Source: Brachypodius melanocephalos
Taxonomy: Eukaryota; Chordata; Aves; Passeriformes; Pycnonotidae
Reading direction: 5' to 3'
DNA: 64,000 bases
Assembly (NCBI GenBank): GCA_013398615.1
Contig: VZSR01000520.1
Location: 25,003,706-25,067,705, forward strand
The notes under the pieces are model-generated. The model searched no databases, was not told where the DNA came from, and saw only the letters and a list, made by a program, of their open reading frames with translations. Below, in pieces: positions 28,801 through 43,800 of this stretch (the first letter of the stretch is position 1; each line of letters starts with the position of its first letter). Both the position numbers and the translations under genes were made by a program.

Positions 28801-31800
28801 AAAGAGTCCTACAGGACACCTGATCAGCTACATGATCATGGTAACACTAGTGAGAGTACTAACTTTAGAAACCAAAGAGCATGCAACTTGAATGTAAAAT
28901 TTTTGAGAAAGAAGTTTACTCATATCCATGAAGTTAATGCCACTACAAATCAAGAACATTGGCTGTCAAGACTTTTCCTTTATACCTGTATTACTTCACA
29001 AGAGTTTTGAATGCCAGTTTCCCGAACTGCCCAGACAAGCAAAAATAAACCTACTCTTAAAAGTTACTTATGATTGCTTGCAAAGACAAGCAAACCAAAT
29101 CTCTAGCATGTTCACATAAAACAAACCCTTCTAATACTAGGATATGCAAGATTATGTCTAACAACTGCATGTTCTGGTAGCGGGTTCTTTGCATTTGTAA
29201 AGCTCTTACGGTAGCTGGAGACATTTAAGGGAGCTGATGTAACCACATAACAAGACAACAGAGACATGACCTCCAAATTCCAGATCAGTGTCTAACACCA
29301 TTTGATTTTGAAATTACTATCTTCAAGATTTGTCTTCACATACTATTTCTTAGCACACACAGTTGAACAATTTCCAGAACGACGCTTCCTTTCCACAAAT
29401 GCGCTAGTTCACAAATATTAAAAAGAAGAAAGCTGAATACTATGCTTCAGAAGAATATAGTAAGGTATTTCATAAATTTCCTGAGAGGGGAATCTTTTCA
29501 AAAGCAGTCCCCACCTAAACTCATCTTTATTTATATTCTAGTCAATTGTGACTCAACAGAGTCACAAAATAACAGATTATTTTGAGTTGGAAGGGAACCA
29601 CAAGGATCTTCGATTCCAACTCCTGGCCCTGCACACGACCATCCATGTAATCAGGCTGGTGCTGTGACCACTTCCCTTGGAAGCCTGTTCCAGTGTCCAA
29701 CCACCCTCTGGGTGAAGAAGCTTTTTCTAACGTCCAACCTAATTCTCCCCTTAGAATGGCTTCAGGCCATTCCCTCGGATCCTGCCACTGGGCACCACGG
29801 AGAAGAGTTCAGTACCTGCCCCTGCTCTTCTCACAAGGCAGTTGTAGACTGTGATGAGGTGTCCCCTCGGTCTCCTCCAGGCTGAACAGATCAAGTGATC
29901 TCAGCCACTCCTCATATGGCTTCATCTCCAGCCCCTTTACCATTCTTTTTCCCTTCCTATGGATACTTTCTAGTAGCTTAATGTCTTTCTTATATTGCAG
30001 TGCCCAAAAACTCACACAGTACTCCAGGTGAGGCTGCACAGCAGGGTAGGGAGGGCAGAGTAGAGAAGCAGACTCTCACTGTAGTGATGACACTGCTTTT
30101 CCACCCCTCCTTTTCTTTCCAGTAGAAATACAGCAGCACTGTTTCCACAGCTTGCTCTCCTTTCAGCAATGGCCTTTTTCCCTTCCTTCAGCTTTTTTCC
30201 CTTTCTACATAGTTAAGAATTCTCACTCCCATCTTCAATGGTCATACAGCTCCCCTTGCAAATGCGTGCAGCTCTCATATTCCTCGCAATCAGCGATTTC
30301 ACTTGAATTCATTTAACATGCTCCTTTATTTTCACTTGCCCTCCTTGCCCTTGTTATGTTTCCCTGTGTATCTCAAACTCTCATCCTTGTGTTTCTGATG
30401 ATTTGCTCCAGCCAAAATGAATCCAAATAAAGAGTACATAAACGTGTAACACTAGAAATTCTTCTGTTACGTACAGCCACACTATACTCTTGTGTGAAAT
30501 CTAAGTTCTTTGAAAAGCAAATTCTTGTTACTTTCTACAGGTTTCCAGTAACATCATGAAAGATTCTCATTAAACATGATACATATAGCATCTTATGTAT
30601 ATATAGTATATTGCTACAGTTTAAATCAAAAGAATGCCACAGAACATAACAAGCCAACGTCTTTTCCAACTTGTGCAGTCAAAAATTTAGTTTTTTCATT
30701 ACTCAAATCTTTTAAGTAAGTCACATTTGTTTTAAGTGAGCTCATTTTGTATACTTAACAGAAAAATCATGTATACTCAATACCCTCCACTCAGTAATGC
30801 CAGCACTTTGAACATATTCCATTGTAGACTGAGCACAGCCTGTAATGCTTTTCTGGAGGTTGAAAATGCAGATGCAGATGATCCTATTAACATTGCCACT
30901 GGGGAATATGTATTTCACTCAGCAGGTGACTCACAGCCTTTAGCATTCCAACCATATCTAGATTTGCCTCTGCATTAGGGAATCTAATCCATCTGGGGAG
31001 CCTGCAAACTACAATCTTCAGCTATTCCAAATTCAATCATACCTTAAGGTCATCACACTCCATATCTTCTCTAGGCTTACTCCACTGTTTCAGGTATTCC
31101 ACATATTTTCTTTTTTCCTCACGCAGCTTCTCTCTTTCCTGAAAAGGACAGTCATAATCGTATATAAGCATTGTTACATGCCTTATTTCAATTTCTAAAA
31201 CTGCACCACTTACTATTCAATCACACCGAAAAGCAAAACATCACATTTAATTAGAATGGAGTAATCTATTCATTTTTTGTATACAATGATATTAGCAAAA
31301 AATATTTAAATAAGGTGATACTTTGTTGGGGGATGTTTTGGGTTTCCTTTTGATGTAAATGGCAGAAGAAAAAATATCAAAAATTAGACAGCATTTCTGA
31401 AAGTTGCCTCAAAAAAGACCATCAGAATAAGATATTCAATGTGGCTGTAGTAAAATACAGTGGAATATATAGTTTCTTCATATTCAAGTTGACAAGAAGT
31501 TATTTAGCAATTTACATCCATAGAGAATCCACACAGAAACCCACAACCATTAGATATGCTGTCAATCTGATGCAGAACATATTCTTCAAAGAGAAGACAA
31601 CCATTAAATTAAACAGTTTTATGCATTAATGGCAAAAAACTGCCAAGCTCACCACATTAGTTCAGAAGTAAGTTCAAATTAAAAAGGAACTTTTGGTAAA
31701 CTAAAATTATAGAGAATGCTAACCAGAAATACAACCCATCATCAAATATTGTAACTGCCTATTCTTCTAAAATGCATTTCTAGGAACTGAAAACAATAAA

Positions 31801-34800
31801 TGGAAAATAGCTTGAAACAGCGACTAAGAGACAAGAACACTAGAAAGCCATTATACTGTTCCTATATGAAACACATATACTTCAAAAGCATTACTTTTTC
31901 CTTTTCAATTTTGAGTCTCTCTTTCTCTTCTTTCTTTTTCATCCTTTCTTCTTCCACAATTTTCTTTAACTCTTCTCTCTTCTTCTCCTTATCTTCTTTC
32001 TCCTTTTTCCTAGCTTCTATAGCATTTGCCTTCTCTTGTTTTAATTTAGCTTTTTCAAAAGCTATAAAGAAAAAAAAAGCGAAGTTATTTTTTCTTTTGT
32101 AAAATGTTAGTTTTAACTGATAAATAGACTGATCCTTTTATAATTACCATATGAAAAAGATATTGTTATAAAGATGGAATTGTTTCCACACCACCCAAAA
32201 TTCAAACACTTGGAAGTTCTTTACAGAATCAGAGTTTCAAGCCTATGTATTAGACATGTTTTACAACGTTGTCAACGGGTAATAAAGCCAAACATGTCTG
32301 GTTTTATGAGTATACAGAAGGTTATTACTTGTTTATTGGTTTCTATCAGTTGACATATAAAGATGAGAACTGATTCCAATGTATAATTACAGCAACGTAT
32401 TTAGTAATGAGTAGTTAATAAAAACATGTCACAACCAGGTGTGGCACACAACTGTGAAATATCCGTGATAGTAAAAACCTTTAAATAAGTGATCTTTAAA
32501 TATTTAGTTATTACTGAATTTCTGAAGTCAATACATTTGAAACCTATGTAGTATCTCAGTGTGTTTTGTTCAAAATTTACTTCAGTTACACAGTTTAGGC
32601 TGAACTTTAAATGACAATAAACACTACTGCCTGAAGAGATGCAGATTTCTTTGCAGTTGCGTAGAAGAACAACAGGATACAAATTTCCACTTTCTGTGGA
32701 CAGTGTCTATCAGCTCACACACAGGCTAATAAATAAAAGGGAGTCTTACTGTTTTGAATAAACAGGAAAGATAGAACCATAAGTGAATGAAATGAAAAAA
32801 GATCCTTACTCTTACCAAATGGATAGTACTAACAAGAAAGACTTTTATTATATTTTCCTGGAACATTCTGGAAATGGGCTAAGTTCCTTCTACAGAAAGC
32901 TACTGCACATTCCAGCAGTGTCTCTACCTGGCAATCAAATGCAGTGAAGCTGATCCCCAGCATCTTCAACACACTGAGAAGGTTAATTTTTCAAGGTATT
33001 TTGCTACCTTTTCACATTGTGAAAATGTGATTTAACTAGTCTTCTAGAAGCTGCAGTTTCTGTCCACACAAGAGAGGAAGCAGCTTTGATGCTGATCAAC
33101 TGTTACCTCTGTCTATGCTGTCAGTCCCAGTACATGAACAAATAGATGCTTGTTGTGCAAGAATGTGGACACACAAATTTAATGGAATACAAGAAATTCT
33201 AGTGCCCTCATCTCCTATAAAAGGAAGGCCCAAAGCAGCATCAGACAACTTTGCTGTTATTTAAGCAGATGTTGGACTAGGTAATTGCTAAATGTCCTTA
33301 CTGTGTTAAAAAATTCTATGTTCAAGGAAATGACAGGTTGGAACCAGAAGTTCACTAAAATACTTCCACAGATGAAAGTCTTTCCTTAGGAAAGACATGA
33401 GTCCTTACAATCCACAAGAATATCTTCTTGTATGACCTTTGTCCTCAAGAAGACATACCAGTTTATCCAGTTAAACCCAAACAAAAGGCATATATATCAC
33501 CTTACTTCATTTGAAATCAAATTTAAATTGATCAGGAAGAAGTCAAAACTAAGCCAAAATAATTCAATCAGTCCAAACTAAAAATCTCTGAAGTGACTGG
33601 TGCTCTTTTAAACCAAAAAAAAAAAAAAAAGAATATATTTAAATTCTTTTAGATTTTGAGATTGTTGTATGAGAAAAATGCAAAAACTACTGGATTTGTG
33701 TTACACATTCATGCTTTGATATACCTTCAGCTGGTAAAATTTACATGTGACTTCACCTTCCAAGCGTCTATAAAAGATTATTTAGCTCTTTATTTATCTC
33801 AGAGAGAAATCAACATAGTTGGACCACAAGCTTCCTACATTTCCCCAATTTAGTCAACTAACAAGGAAAAAAACAAAATAAAGCCAGGAAAAAAGCATGC
33901 CAACTATTGAAAGGAGCACTTGGCAATAGTGGCATGGCAGTACACTCTTAATGCATTTTCCCTTTGAAAGGTACAACCCCAAAAATACCCTAATTATGGC
34001 CTGATCTCAAAGTTGCAAAAACTGGTTCTATTGGTCATATGAGTATGCTTCAACTTACCTATGGCCTGCACATCATCTTTTTGCTTCTGGAATCTTGCCC
34101 TTTCCCTTGATACTTTACTTTTGTTTCCTGGGGTGTTTTGTTTAGGTGTAATATTGTCCTCCTGATAGAGAATTTGGAGGTGGAGAGGAAAAAAAAAACA
34201 TAATAACTACAGTGAAATGACCAGCAAAAGATATTCCAAATTTTTCAACTGTTCTCTAGAACACAGTGAAGTATAGTGACTGAGAGCCTCAGTTTTTAAA
34301 CATAGGCAAGTGACATACCTGTATCTGAGGGCAAGTGACATAATTTTATCTGAGAGTTCCAATTAAAGTTTTTTAGCAAATTATTTATTAATCCCAGAAT
34401 GGACAAGTACTCTGTCATCACAACACACTGAAAAACTAGTTTCTCGATGGGATCCCAAAGCAATGACAAAAATAAGAAGGTAACATATAAAGTATGATCC
34501 CTTTTACCAGCTTAACTATAAAGCAATTACTTTAAGAGCAGTTGTGGAATATATCCCAGCTGCCCTCAAAATAAAAAAAGCACAATGTCAATCCTGTATT
34601 TCAAGTGATCTGAAAGCTCAAACAAATGGAAGAACTTCATAGACTATGCTGATGTGTCTTCATCTGGGATGAAAAACGTTATTACTCACAAGACCTGCAG
34701 ATGCCCTTTTTGGAGGTCGCCCTCGCCGTCTGCTTGCAGGACTGAAGATAAATGTGGGTGGTTCATCAGGAAAGAAATAGGAGAAGTTTTGTTCTGCTAG

Positions 34801-37800
34801 ATTATATTTTTCAATTGATGTTGCCTTAGTAAGAAAGATGAAAATAGATATTCATTGTGAAACTCTTACCTTTTTATAAATATAACCTAATTGATCTAAG
34901 CTAATTAATAAATCATTAATTCACAGAAGAAGACAATAAGAGTCACCATATCCACAACTGCTTGACTGAGGATAAGAAATAACACTCTGAAATAGTGTAA
35001 GGGAAGAGTTAATCTACCAAGATAATAATGTATGCAGCACACATCTGAAACTAGAATTTGGCTTCATTTGGTAAGATGTTGTTTCTTTATATGCCTTTTA
35101 GCAAACACAGCTGGACAGTGTCTTCCTAGCAAGTTACTGAACTGTGTCAAGAATAAATTTTGACAGATAAAAGCAGAAACTCAACTTATTGAAGAATTAC
35201 ATAATTCTCTATTACACAGGTACTTAGTTCTGGAGGAAGATTTTTCCGAATTGCCAAAGTTTCTTTTCAAGTTTACTTTCTCAACCTGATGACTTCAGGA
35301 AATCTGCCCTTATTGGACAATACAGATGAGGATACAAAGGAGACATTTCAAATAGGACATGTTCACATAACTGAAATGCAAGACAATCAGCAAAAGGACA
35401 GTAAGACATTCCACAGAAAGCCCAAATAAAGACAAGATGACACATATACAGAATATAACAATTTTCCTGAGGCTCCAGAAAGCATCACTAACAGATCACT
35501 AGTCCCTAATGCAGTACAGTGAGCTGGGTCAAAATGACCACTAAAAAGCCCAAGGAATGGGGTGGTTTATCCCTCTCAGCTCTGTTTTCTTCTATTTCCA
35601 CTTCTTTAGAAGATACAGACTCTAGAGTTACAAATTTATTTAGAAATTCATTGCCTTTGTTGTTTTCCACAACTTTCAGAGGCAAGATTCTCACTGCCTC
35701 TCATCTCTCTGAGCCTTCCTGTGCAGAATGAGCAGTTACACAGCTGTATGAGAAAATAACAGACATAATAAAAAATCTGGCTTCTTTCTAAAAACAAGAA
35801 GATAGCAAGGATTTCAGGGTCAAGGCTGCAATACACAGTGAAGGAATTCAGGATCTCTTGTGGTACAGCAAGCAAGGCAAGGCAAATTGCTGCCTTGTGC
35901 TCAAATTCTCAGTCATCTGGTGCCCACTAAGATATGAACGTTAGTCTGAGTTGTACGAAGTATCACCATATATCTAAGAGTACAAAAACATGCATAGTCA
36001 ACACCCAAGGCCTTATCAAAAACCAATTTCAGCCACCTAAACTCTGGTACTTGTCTCACTGAAGATCTGGAGACTGAATTCAATCTATTGTAAAGTATTT
36101 TCCAGCTAAAAGCATTAGAACAGAATAATATTGGTTTATTGTACCAACACAGAAACAGTTCATCTTTATTTGACTTAGAAATACCAGCTGCATACCTTGA
36201 AGAATGAAAACAATTCATGTGCTAGACTAATCGAAAGTATATCATGTTTTGACAAATAAAATTTTTTCTAGGTAAATTCTCTTTTTTATTTTGGGGACCT
36301 TTTTAAACTAGTAGCCAAAGAAGAAATTAAAGAATTATGCTTCATGTCCAGAAAAATTACCATCTTGTTTACAAGCAGAAGTTAAAAACCTGGTTTTGAA
36401 CAAAAAGTTGAAGTTATTTTGGAAAAGTATATTATACTCTAAAAAAGCTAAATTTGATGTAGTTTTAAAAAGGAGCTCTGAGTAGCTAGTAGAGAAGAGT
36501 AAAAAATACTAGTGTCAATATTCTATCCAATAAATTATTTCTTCTTGCTTACCTTAGCTTTAATTACTCCATCATGTGGTTCACAGTGCTGTTTCAGAAA
36601 AAGTTTAAGTCTATCACGAGAAAAGAGATGTTTCCTCCGGCTGTATTAGGAAAAAAGGTAATATTATCAACGAACATCTTTAATTAGTGCATAAGTACAG
36701 CCAAAAGTCTGTGCAAGAATACACATGATAGACCATATGATTGATCTTTTTCTTATTTTCTTAATTATAAATAACACTCTTACTATTGTAATTAACAAGC
36801 ATTTTTGAAACCCCAACTGAGTTAAAATTTTCCTCATGAATAAAACAAAACCCAAGTACTACATAAACAGTTGGTTTGTGCATCTGCAATTTTTATTTTG
36901 AAGATTCTGTTATGTCCTCTTTTATAAACACTCTTTTGATGCATAGTAGATCCTCCAAATACTTCTTAAAATTCCTAAATAAAACCCAAGTCTGATTGTT
37001 TCACAAGAGAGGGAGGACAAACAACCAAACAGGGACAGCAGGAAAGCAGCATTCATATCTCTCAAATGGGAGGCAAGCCAACAAGTGACAAGGTGAATTC
37101 ACAGACCTCTCAGTCAAGCCATGCCACTTCTTTCTACAGGATAGTGTGCACTCTACTGAATCCTGGCATTCCAGAAAACCCACATTACTTCATGGGAAAG
37201 AAAAAACTTCACTACACAGGAGTAGTTAATGAAAAAACAAATCCTGATTTGTGCTGGAACTAAATCACTTGTAACAGAAATTGAAGTTTGTTTCCAGCAT
37301 CCAGTTTAGATAAAGTTTTGATGCACAATCTACTCTAAACATATATTTTAACTGAATTTGAGACAAATTTATTATTTAAGAAGCAAAACCTCTACACCTT
37401 TCTATTTTAAATCAGATTGCCAATGTCTGCTCCAACATTTCAAACCAGCAGTGCTACCACAGTGCTCACAATGCCAATAGTTCATTATTATTACTATTAT
37501 TACTAGAGTTCTCAAACCTTTTTCCCCCTACTCCATCAATCACAACGTTAGCCAAGATATCAGAAGTCACAGTATTGCAAAATGTGGAATATATAAAAAT
37601 TTTCTGAAGAAAGGATGTTCTTTGATGTTTGATCTTCATATACTGTCAAATGTATAAATGTATAAATACATTTATATTATCTTTATACTTATCAACACAC
37701 AGGGAAATTTAATGCATGAAAGAGAGTTTGGTTGTTAGCTACCATAAGTGATGTCCAGGTGTTAGAAAAATAAATTATTTGTTGGTAGAATTGCCTTGTT

Positions 37801-40800
37801 AAGGTTTAGGGCCGGACATGCATGCTTCAGTGGTCTCAGACCTGGGAGGAGGTTATCAAAACTTGGGAAGAAGAATGCCCACTGACAGTGAACACAAAGA
37901 ATGCAGAATTTAGGGGTCCCAAAGACACCTAGCAGAATTCCCAAGGTAAGGAAACCCGACCAAGCAACTGTACTGAATCAGCTCCAACTGGGTAAAAAGC
38001 AATTCTGCAGGGGGAAATCGGCATCCACTGACTCAGGACCCCAACACAATAAATGCACTGACTCAAAAGAGAAAGACTGAGCAAGTGGACTAATTACTAT
38101 AAGATGCAGTAATTAATCAATGAATTGGAATCATTAACCAACAGAAAATAGAATACTAATTAGTAAGAGAACTATATAACTTGTAGCCAATGGACACTAA
38201 TTCTTTTGCTTCCTAAAGCATGCTTGATTTATGGAATAGCACTGATCACCTAGGCTTGCACATCTCTGACATAAATAATTCATGTCTATGTGTGATTATT
38301 GGCTTGTTGCACACTGGGTAACTAATCCAGTTTTTGCAGACAACAACAGCAGGTCTCATCTGTGCACCAATGAAAGCAGAGACTTGCAAGGGGTTGGTAC
38401 CTGTGTTAATGCTAGCAAAGCTTGGAATCCTTGATACAGAAGGTCTATATTACAGTATTTTGTTCCAGTAATTAACAGCTCTTACATTGTTTAAAAATGC
38501 CATTTTATGTCAAAAACATCTTACACAACTCACAGTTACAAAGCACAATTTTCACTTCCACATACTAATTTTTACCTTAGTTGAGATGCTTTAACAATAA
38601 CAGGTTCATATAAGTGTTTTTTAATAGGTTGGACTTTGTATTTGAACAAAGAAGGATCAATTATGGCTTTCTTCTCCCTAGGAAAAAAAAATAAACATTA
38701 AAAGTTTACATTCACATATCATCAGCCTCATATTTTACACATTTAATATATTTACATGCCTACACAATGGACCTCTTGAAAATACCCAGCCTGCAACTTC
38801 CACCAATACCAAAGAGGGGCTATTAATTTCTGCCAACTTTTCTGCTACTATATTTAAATCTGCATTAAATCCAGTTCCTGCAAGGAACAGGAAGAACAAT
38901 GACGGATGTTTTCTTAGCAAGGAAATGGCAGATAAGGGAAGGAAGAAAGAGAGAGAGACGAGTAAGGATATATCCCTATAGTTCAGAAAATTGTCTCCTT
39001 AATACTCTCAGTATTCATGATGGCAACAGAAAGACATGAAAAAGGAGAAAAAGATGACGAGGAAGGAGTCCAAAAGACAGAAATAAATAAAATCAATAGA
39101 AACAGTAGCCCTTGATTTACCAACTGCATTGCAAAATGAAAAAACCCACCTAAAATATTTTTCCAAAATAACACTTTACCAACAACATAAAATTACGGAA
39201 AGTAACAGAAACCATAAGGCAACATAGCTACACTTCAAAATAAATGCTTATCAGGTTACATGCTTTATTAGCCAAAGTGCACTTCCTTTTTACACATATA
39301 CAGAGAACTAGATTTCTTTTTCCTCCTCATGGAAAATATTTCTTCAGTTTTAACATAACATCAACTGTTTTGTTACACCTCTTCCTAAGTGGATAACACC
39401 CAGGTCTGGTGTGCTACCAAAATTTACTTCTTTACAAGAAATGAAAGGGTTTTGCCATAGACAACATACTTCAAGAAGAGTAGTGTATCTATGGACAGAC
39501 TTCATGAACAGAGCTAAACTTATACAACTTTATTTCAATAATGTTGCATTTTGGCACTAAACAACAGAACTAACTTCTCCTGAGGTGACAATCTGTAATC
39601 AAGAGTTGTACTGCTTTATCAGGAAGAATTCAGTCATCATCTTATTTCATCAAGAAGGAAAATTGAAGCAGCTATGTAGATGAACTAGGAGATTTAAAAT
39701 TACGCATTTCATCATTGTCAGCCCTCTCAGCATTTACAAAATGCTTTCAGGTTGAGTTTGTGACAAAATAAAACAGTACATCACTTGCTGTTCTTTAGCC
39801 TTGTGAAAAACACGCACAAGATGCTGAGAACTGAGAACTGTACTGTGCAATGATGCTGAAAATAAAATTTGCTACAATTCTTGTTTTTTCCCACTAATTC
39901 TATGAAAGAGAAATACAAGAAATGCTAACATTCCAGTGTCTAATAAATACATTAATTAATACAGATTAAATGAAACAGTACTTATTCATCATTAGTGTCA
40001 TTTCACACGAAAAGAATTTGCAAATTCTCAAGAAATAGAGTTCATAATGACTGAATTATCAGCATAGTTAATAATAAATGGACTGACAAAAAAAAAAGAA
40101 AAGACAGACTTGGAAACAGCAACACATCTACTAGACCTGCAGATAAGTGCTGTGAAATGCATGTAGTGTCTTGCATGACACTGCATGCACAACACAGTTG
40201 AAGTCTAAAGTTGAGTCACTCAGACCAAACACAGTTTAAGAAATGTAACAGCAAAAACCCCACCCAGCTATTCATATTAGCAAAACAGAGATCAACTGGA
40301 GTCCAGTATATCCACTGGCAAGATTTTAACGTCTCTACATAAAGTTGTTAAAAGAGCTTTTATATTCTCATCATACCATGATTTGGTCTTCCATGACCAT
40401 CTTCAGTCTCAAGACAGGAAAGCTAAAGTAATGAAGGCTGTCCCTAGGAATTTCTGGATAATATGAAACACAAACTTGCACCTCATCACACACCATTGCA
40501 TTTCCAGTCCTTTAGTCTAGCAAGCTGAAGAATGACCCAAACAGATAATGTTCAGATACAAAATAAAAGGCATCAGAATACCAATATTAAACCAAAAGTA
40601 TATCAGCTTATTTATACATTTTGAATAGATTCTAAGCTTCAATACTATCAGCAACCAAATTCAGGACCCAAAGAATAATCAAATTTTCAACTCTTTATCG
40701 TTAATCTTTACTTCTTAGTTTAAGTAAATCTTTCTCAACTTCAGTGGCTCATATATAATGGTCCAAACATAATTTCAAAACACACTATATTTTATCTGCT

Positions 40801-43800
40801 TAGTTTCTGAATTTCCAGTTACTATCCCAAGAAGTAAATATATTCCTGATATCCTCCTCAAAATTTATAGCAAAAATTTTTCTTAGTGCAAAAGAAGAAG
40901 AAAAAGGTCATTCAATATACACAGAAAGCTTAAAAAACTATATAGATTATCTAGCAACTTTGGCATAAAACTATTATTATTTTGTAAAGCATTATATAAA
41001 ACTCATTAGAGTTAGCAAGGGTTAGATCCAATTCAGAGCAGAGATCCCTTATAAAAATCTTCACAGCACATCTCTGACACACAACCAAATCCAGAGGAAA
41101 AAACAGTATTTTGTAATTTAGTAGGTAAAACCGCAACTGACTCACACATATTACGCTAGTTTCTACTGCACTCAAGTGAATGTGGCTAGTACTTGTGTCA
41201 GAATCTTGCATTTTTAATAAGGTTATACTGAACCACTGACAGGTAATAACCTCATCAAGGCTTTGATTACTCCAGCATGGTGACCACATGACCTGAAGAT
41301 AGATTTCTTCTCACACTACTCCTATGCTATATTCTGAGAGCACAGTACTAAGGGAGCAGTACCAAGTAACTTCTGAGACCTCAGAACCACAGAATTGTTA
41401 AGGTTGGCAAAGGTCTCTAAGACCGAGTCCAACCACCAACCCGGTACCACTGCGCTCATCACTAAACCATATTTTCAAGTGCCACATCCACAGGCATTCT
41501 GAACACTTCCAGGGATGGCAATTTCATGACATCCCTGGACAGCCTATTCCAATGCCTAATGTTTCAGTGAAGAAATCTTTCCTATTATCCAATATAAACC
41601 TCCCCTGGCACAATTTGCAGCCATTTCCTCTCATCCTGTCACTTGCTACCTTGGAGAAGAGATCAATCTCTATCTCTCTACACCCTCGTTTCAGGTGGTT
41701 GTACAGAGTGCTAAGGTCCCCCCCGAGCCTCCTTGTTCTCCAGGCTAAACAAACCCTGCTCCTTCAACCTTGTCCTTTCCAATTACCTTGTCCAGGACAT
41801 CTATCCACACCACCTGGTCTGAGTCTTGCCACAGCTACTTCTATCTTACTGTATTAAGAGAAATAGAAAAATTGCACCAAAAAATACTGAGAGTCAGACG
41901 ATCCGGAATGGTGTCCTAAAGTACTAAAATGACTGCTATTCCCGTTTTTCAGAAAAAGGCAGTGGCTTTTCTTCTTCTCTTTGACTGAATCTGGGAATGG
42001 AAAAAACTCCCTTGAAGAACGCTAGTTAAATAACACAATCATTTATGGTCTCATCATGCTCCAGTGCAAGCCTTACACAGAGGTAACCTGTCAGTAAACT
42101 GATCCCCATAGCAAGGCTGCCTCTGCTCATCTTTGAAGATTGCCACTGACAAGCAACTCTGTATTGAGCAATAATAACAACTGCCCATCTGGAATTGCAA
42201 ATATTTTCTGGAACTTAAATAAAATTTCAACAACAAAACACAGCAGCCTGAGGACTATTAAGAACAACACTCTAGGGACAAGACAACAGCACTCTGCAAC
42301 AAAATCCTGACTTTTAACTTTTTGGTGAAGATTTTAAGGTGCCTTTGATCCAAGTACTTTGGTCTTTCCTTATAATATAAAGAGGACTACCCATCATCAT
42401 TATTCTTGGATTCAAGCGATGGAGAAATGAGAGAGGAAGAACAGAAAGATAAAAATTAAAGATGAAGAAAGAGATACTCTACTGAAGATAATACATAGCT
42501 TTAATGACAAGCTATGCCCACATTTTGACATATCCAGTTCATAATTTTTCCTCCAAATAAAGTTAAGAAACCCATTTAAAGATAGTAAAAGGCCTGGATG
42601 GTAACATTCCACTGACATTATTTCCAAAAACTGTTACCTTTCATATCCCAAAATTTGCAGAAACAATTAGCCCTTCCCCAAAATTAATCTTCAATTCAAA
42701 TCGAACAAACACCCGAATTTACTGCCATAAACCAGCCAGCAAACCAAGAATATTTTTTCTACTATTTCTGATGATGCTTGATGATTCACACTACTCATAG
42801 CCCTGGCAAAAGGAATGCCATGAATAATTAAGTTGCAGCTGAACTGTATGCATTTGGCAGCAAAAGCCCCTCAACCTCCAAGCTGCTGCCGAGTGCTAAA
42901 GCCAACACAAGAGTTCAACTTTACCTTTAAAAGTCTAGCAATTTAAGGTGTGAATACTGCTATTCCATGTGACCACTAAGCTACAGTATCAGAGGCGTCT
43001 AGGGCATAGTATGAATGTTTTAGGAATTTAGAAGATTGCTACCTTTTGCTTTGTAACCCAGGCCTTAGAAAGCAGCCTGTTTTTCTGAGGGAAAGTAAGA
43101 GCATCATAGCCTCTTTCTTCCTGTACCACCCCAACTTTTACTGCAGAACACAGCAAAAAGGGTCAGCAGGAACATTTGTACAGACTACATGGCTATTTCT
43201 GCCCACACAGACAGGAGTAGGGTCACAGAAAGGTTGCAATCTCTAATGACATCTATTTTCAGTTAAGATTCTCTAGCCTTACAGATTCTTTAGGAAAAAT
43301 ATTTGCAGATGGCCCATCAATCTGTGCTGTGCTCCCCTCCCCCTCCCTCACAAACACCCTGAGCATCTGCTGTACCATTGTTTAACAGCACTGCAGCTTT
43401 GCACAAAGGCTGGGTCTCAAAACCTGGAGATTTGTGTGCAGGCTGAGGCAGAACTGTCCTGCACATATCAGCTTGACATTGGTCCCAAGGTGGCTATCAT
43501 CCATGCTCCCCACATGCAAGTCTCTCCATAAACAGCAAAATGTAGTCTCTGAAAAATTAGGGCTGCAAAACAATGTCATTCAGTTCAGTGGGATTTCTCA
43601 TTGCTATGAGCAATGGTATAAAGGATCTTATATGCCAGCATACAAATTTTACCAATGCTTTACTTACAGATAGGTTTTACACACACAGCAAATAATACTT
43701 TTCAAGTCTGCATATACCCAGACTATATCTAGAAAATAACTGTTACTACACTCTCACTTTTGTTATAAACAGACTCACTTAGAAGTTACAGTAACCATTT

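Noticed and set aside
41552..41857. 101-codon plus-strand open frame
   Set aside because: It is antisense to a CR1 3' fragment and explained by that repeat.
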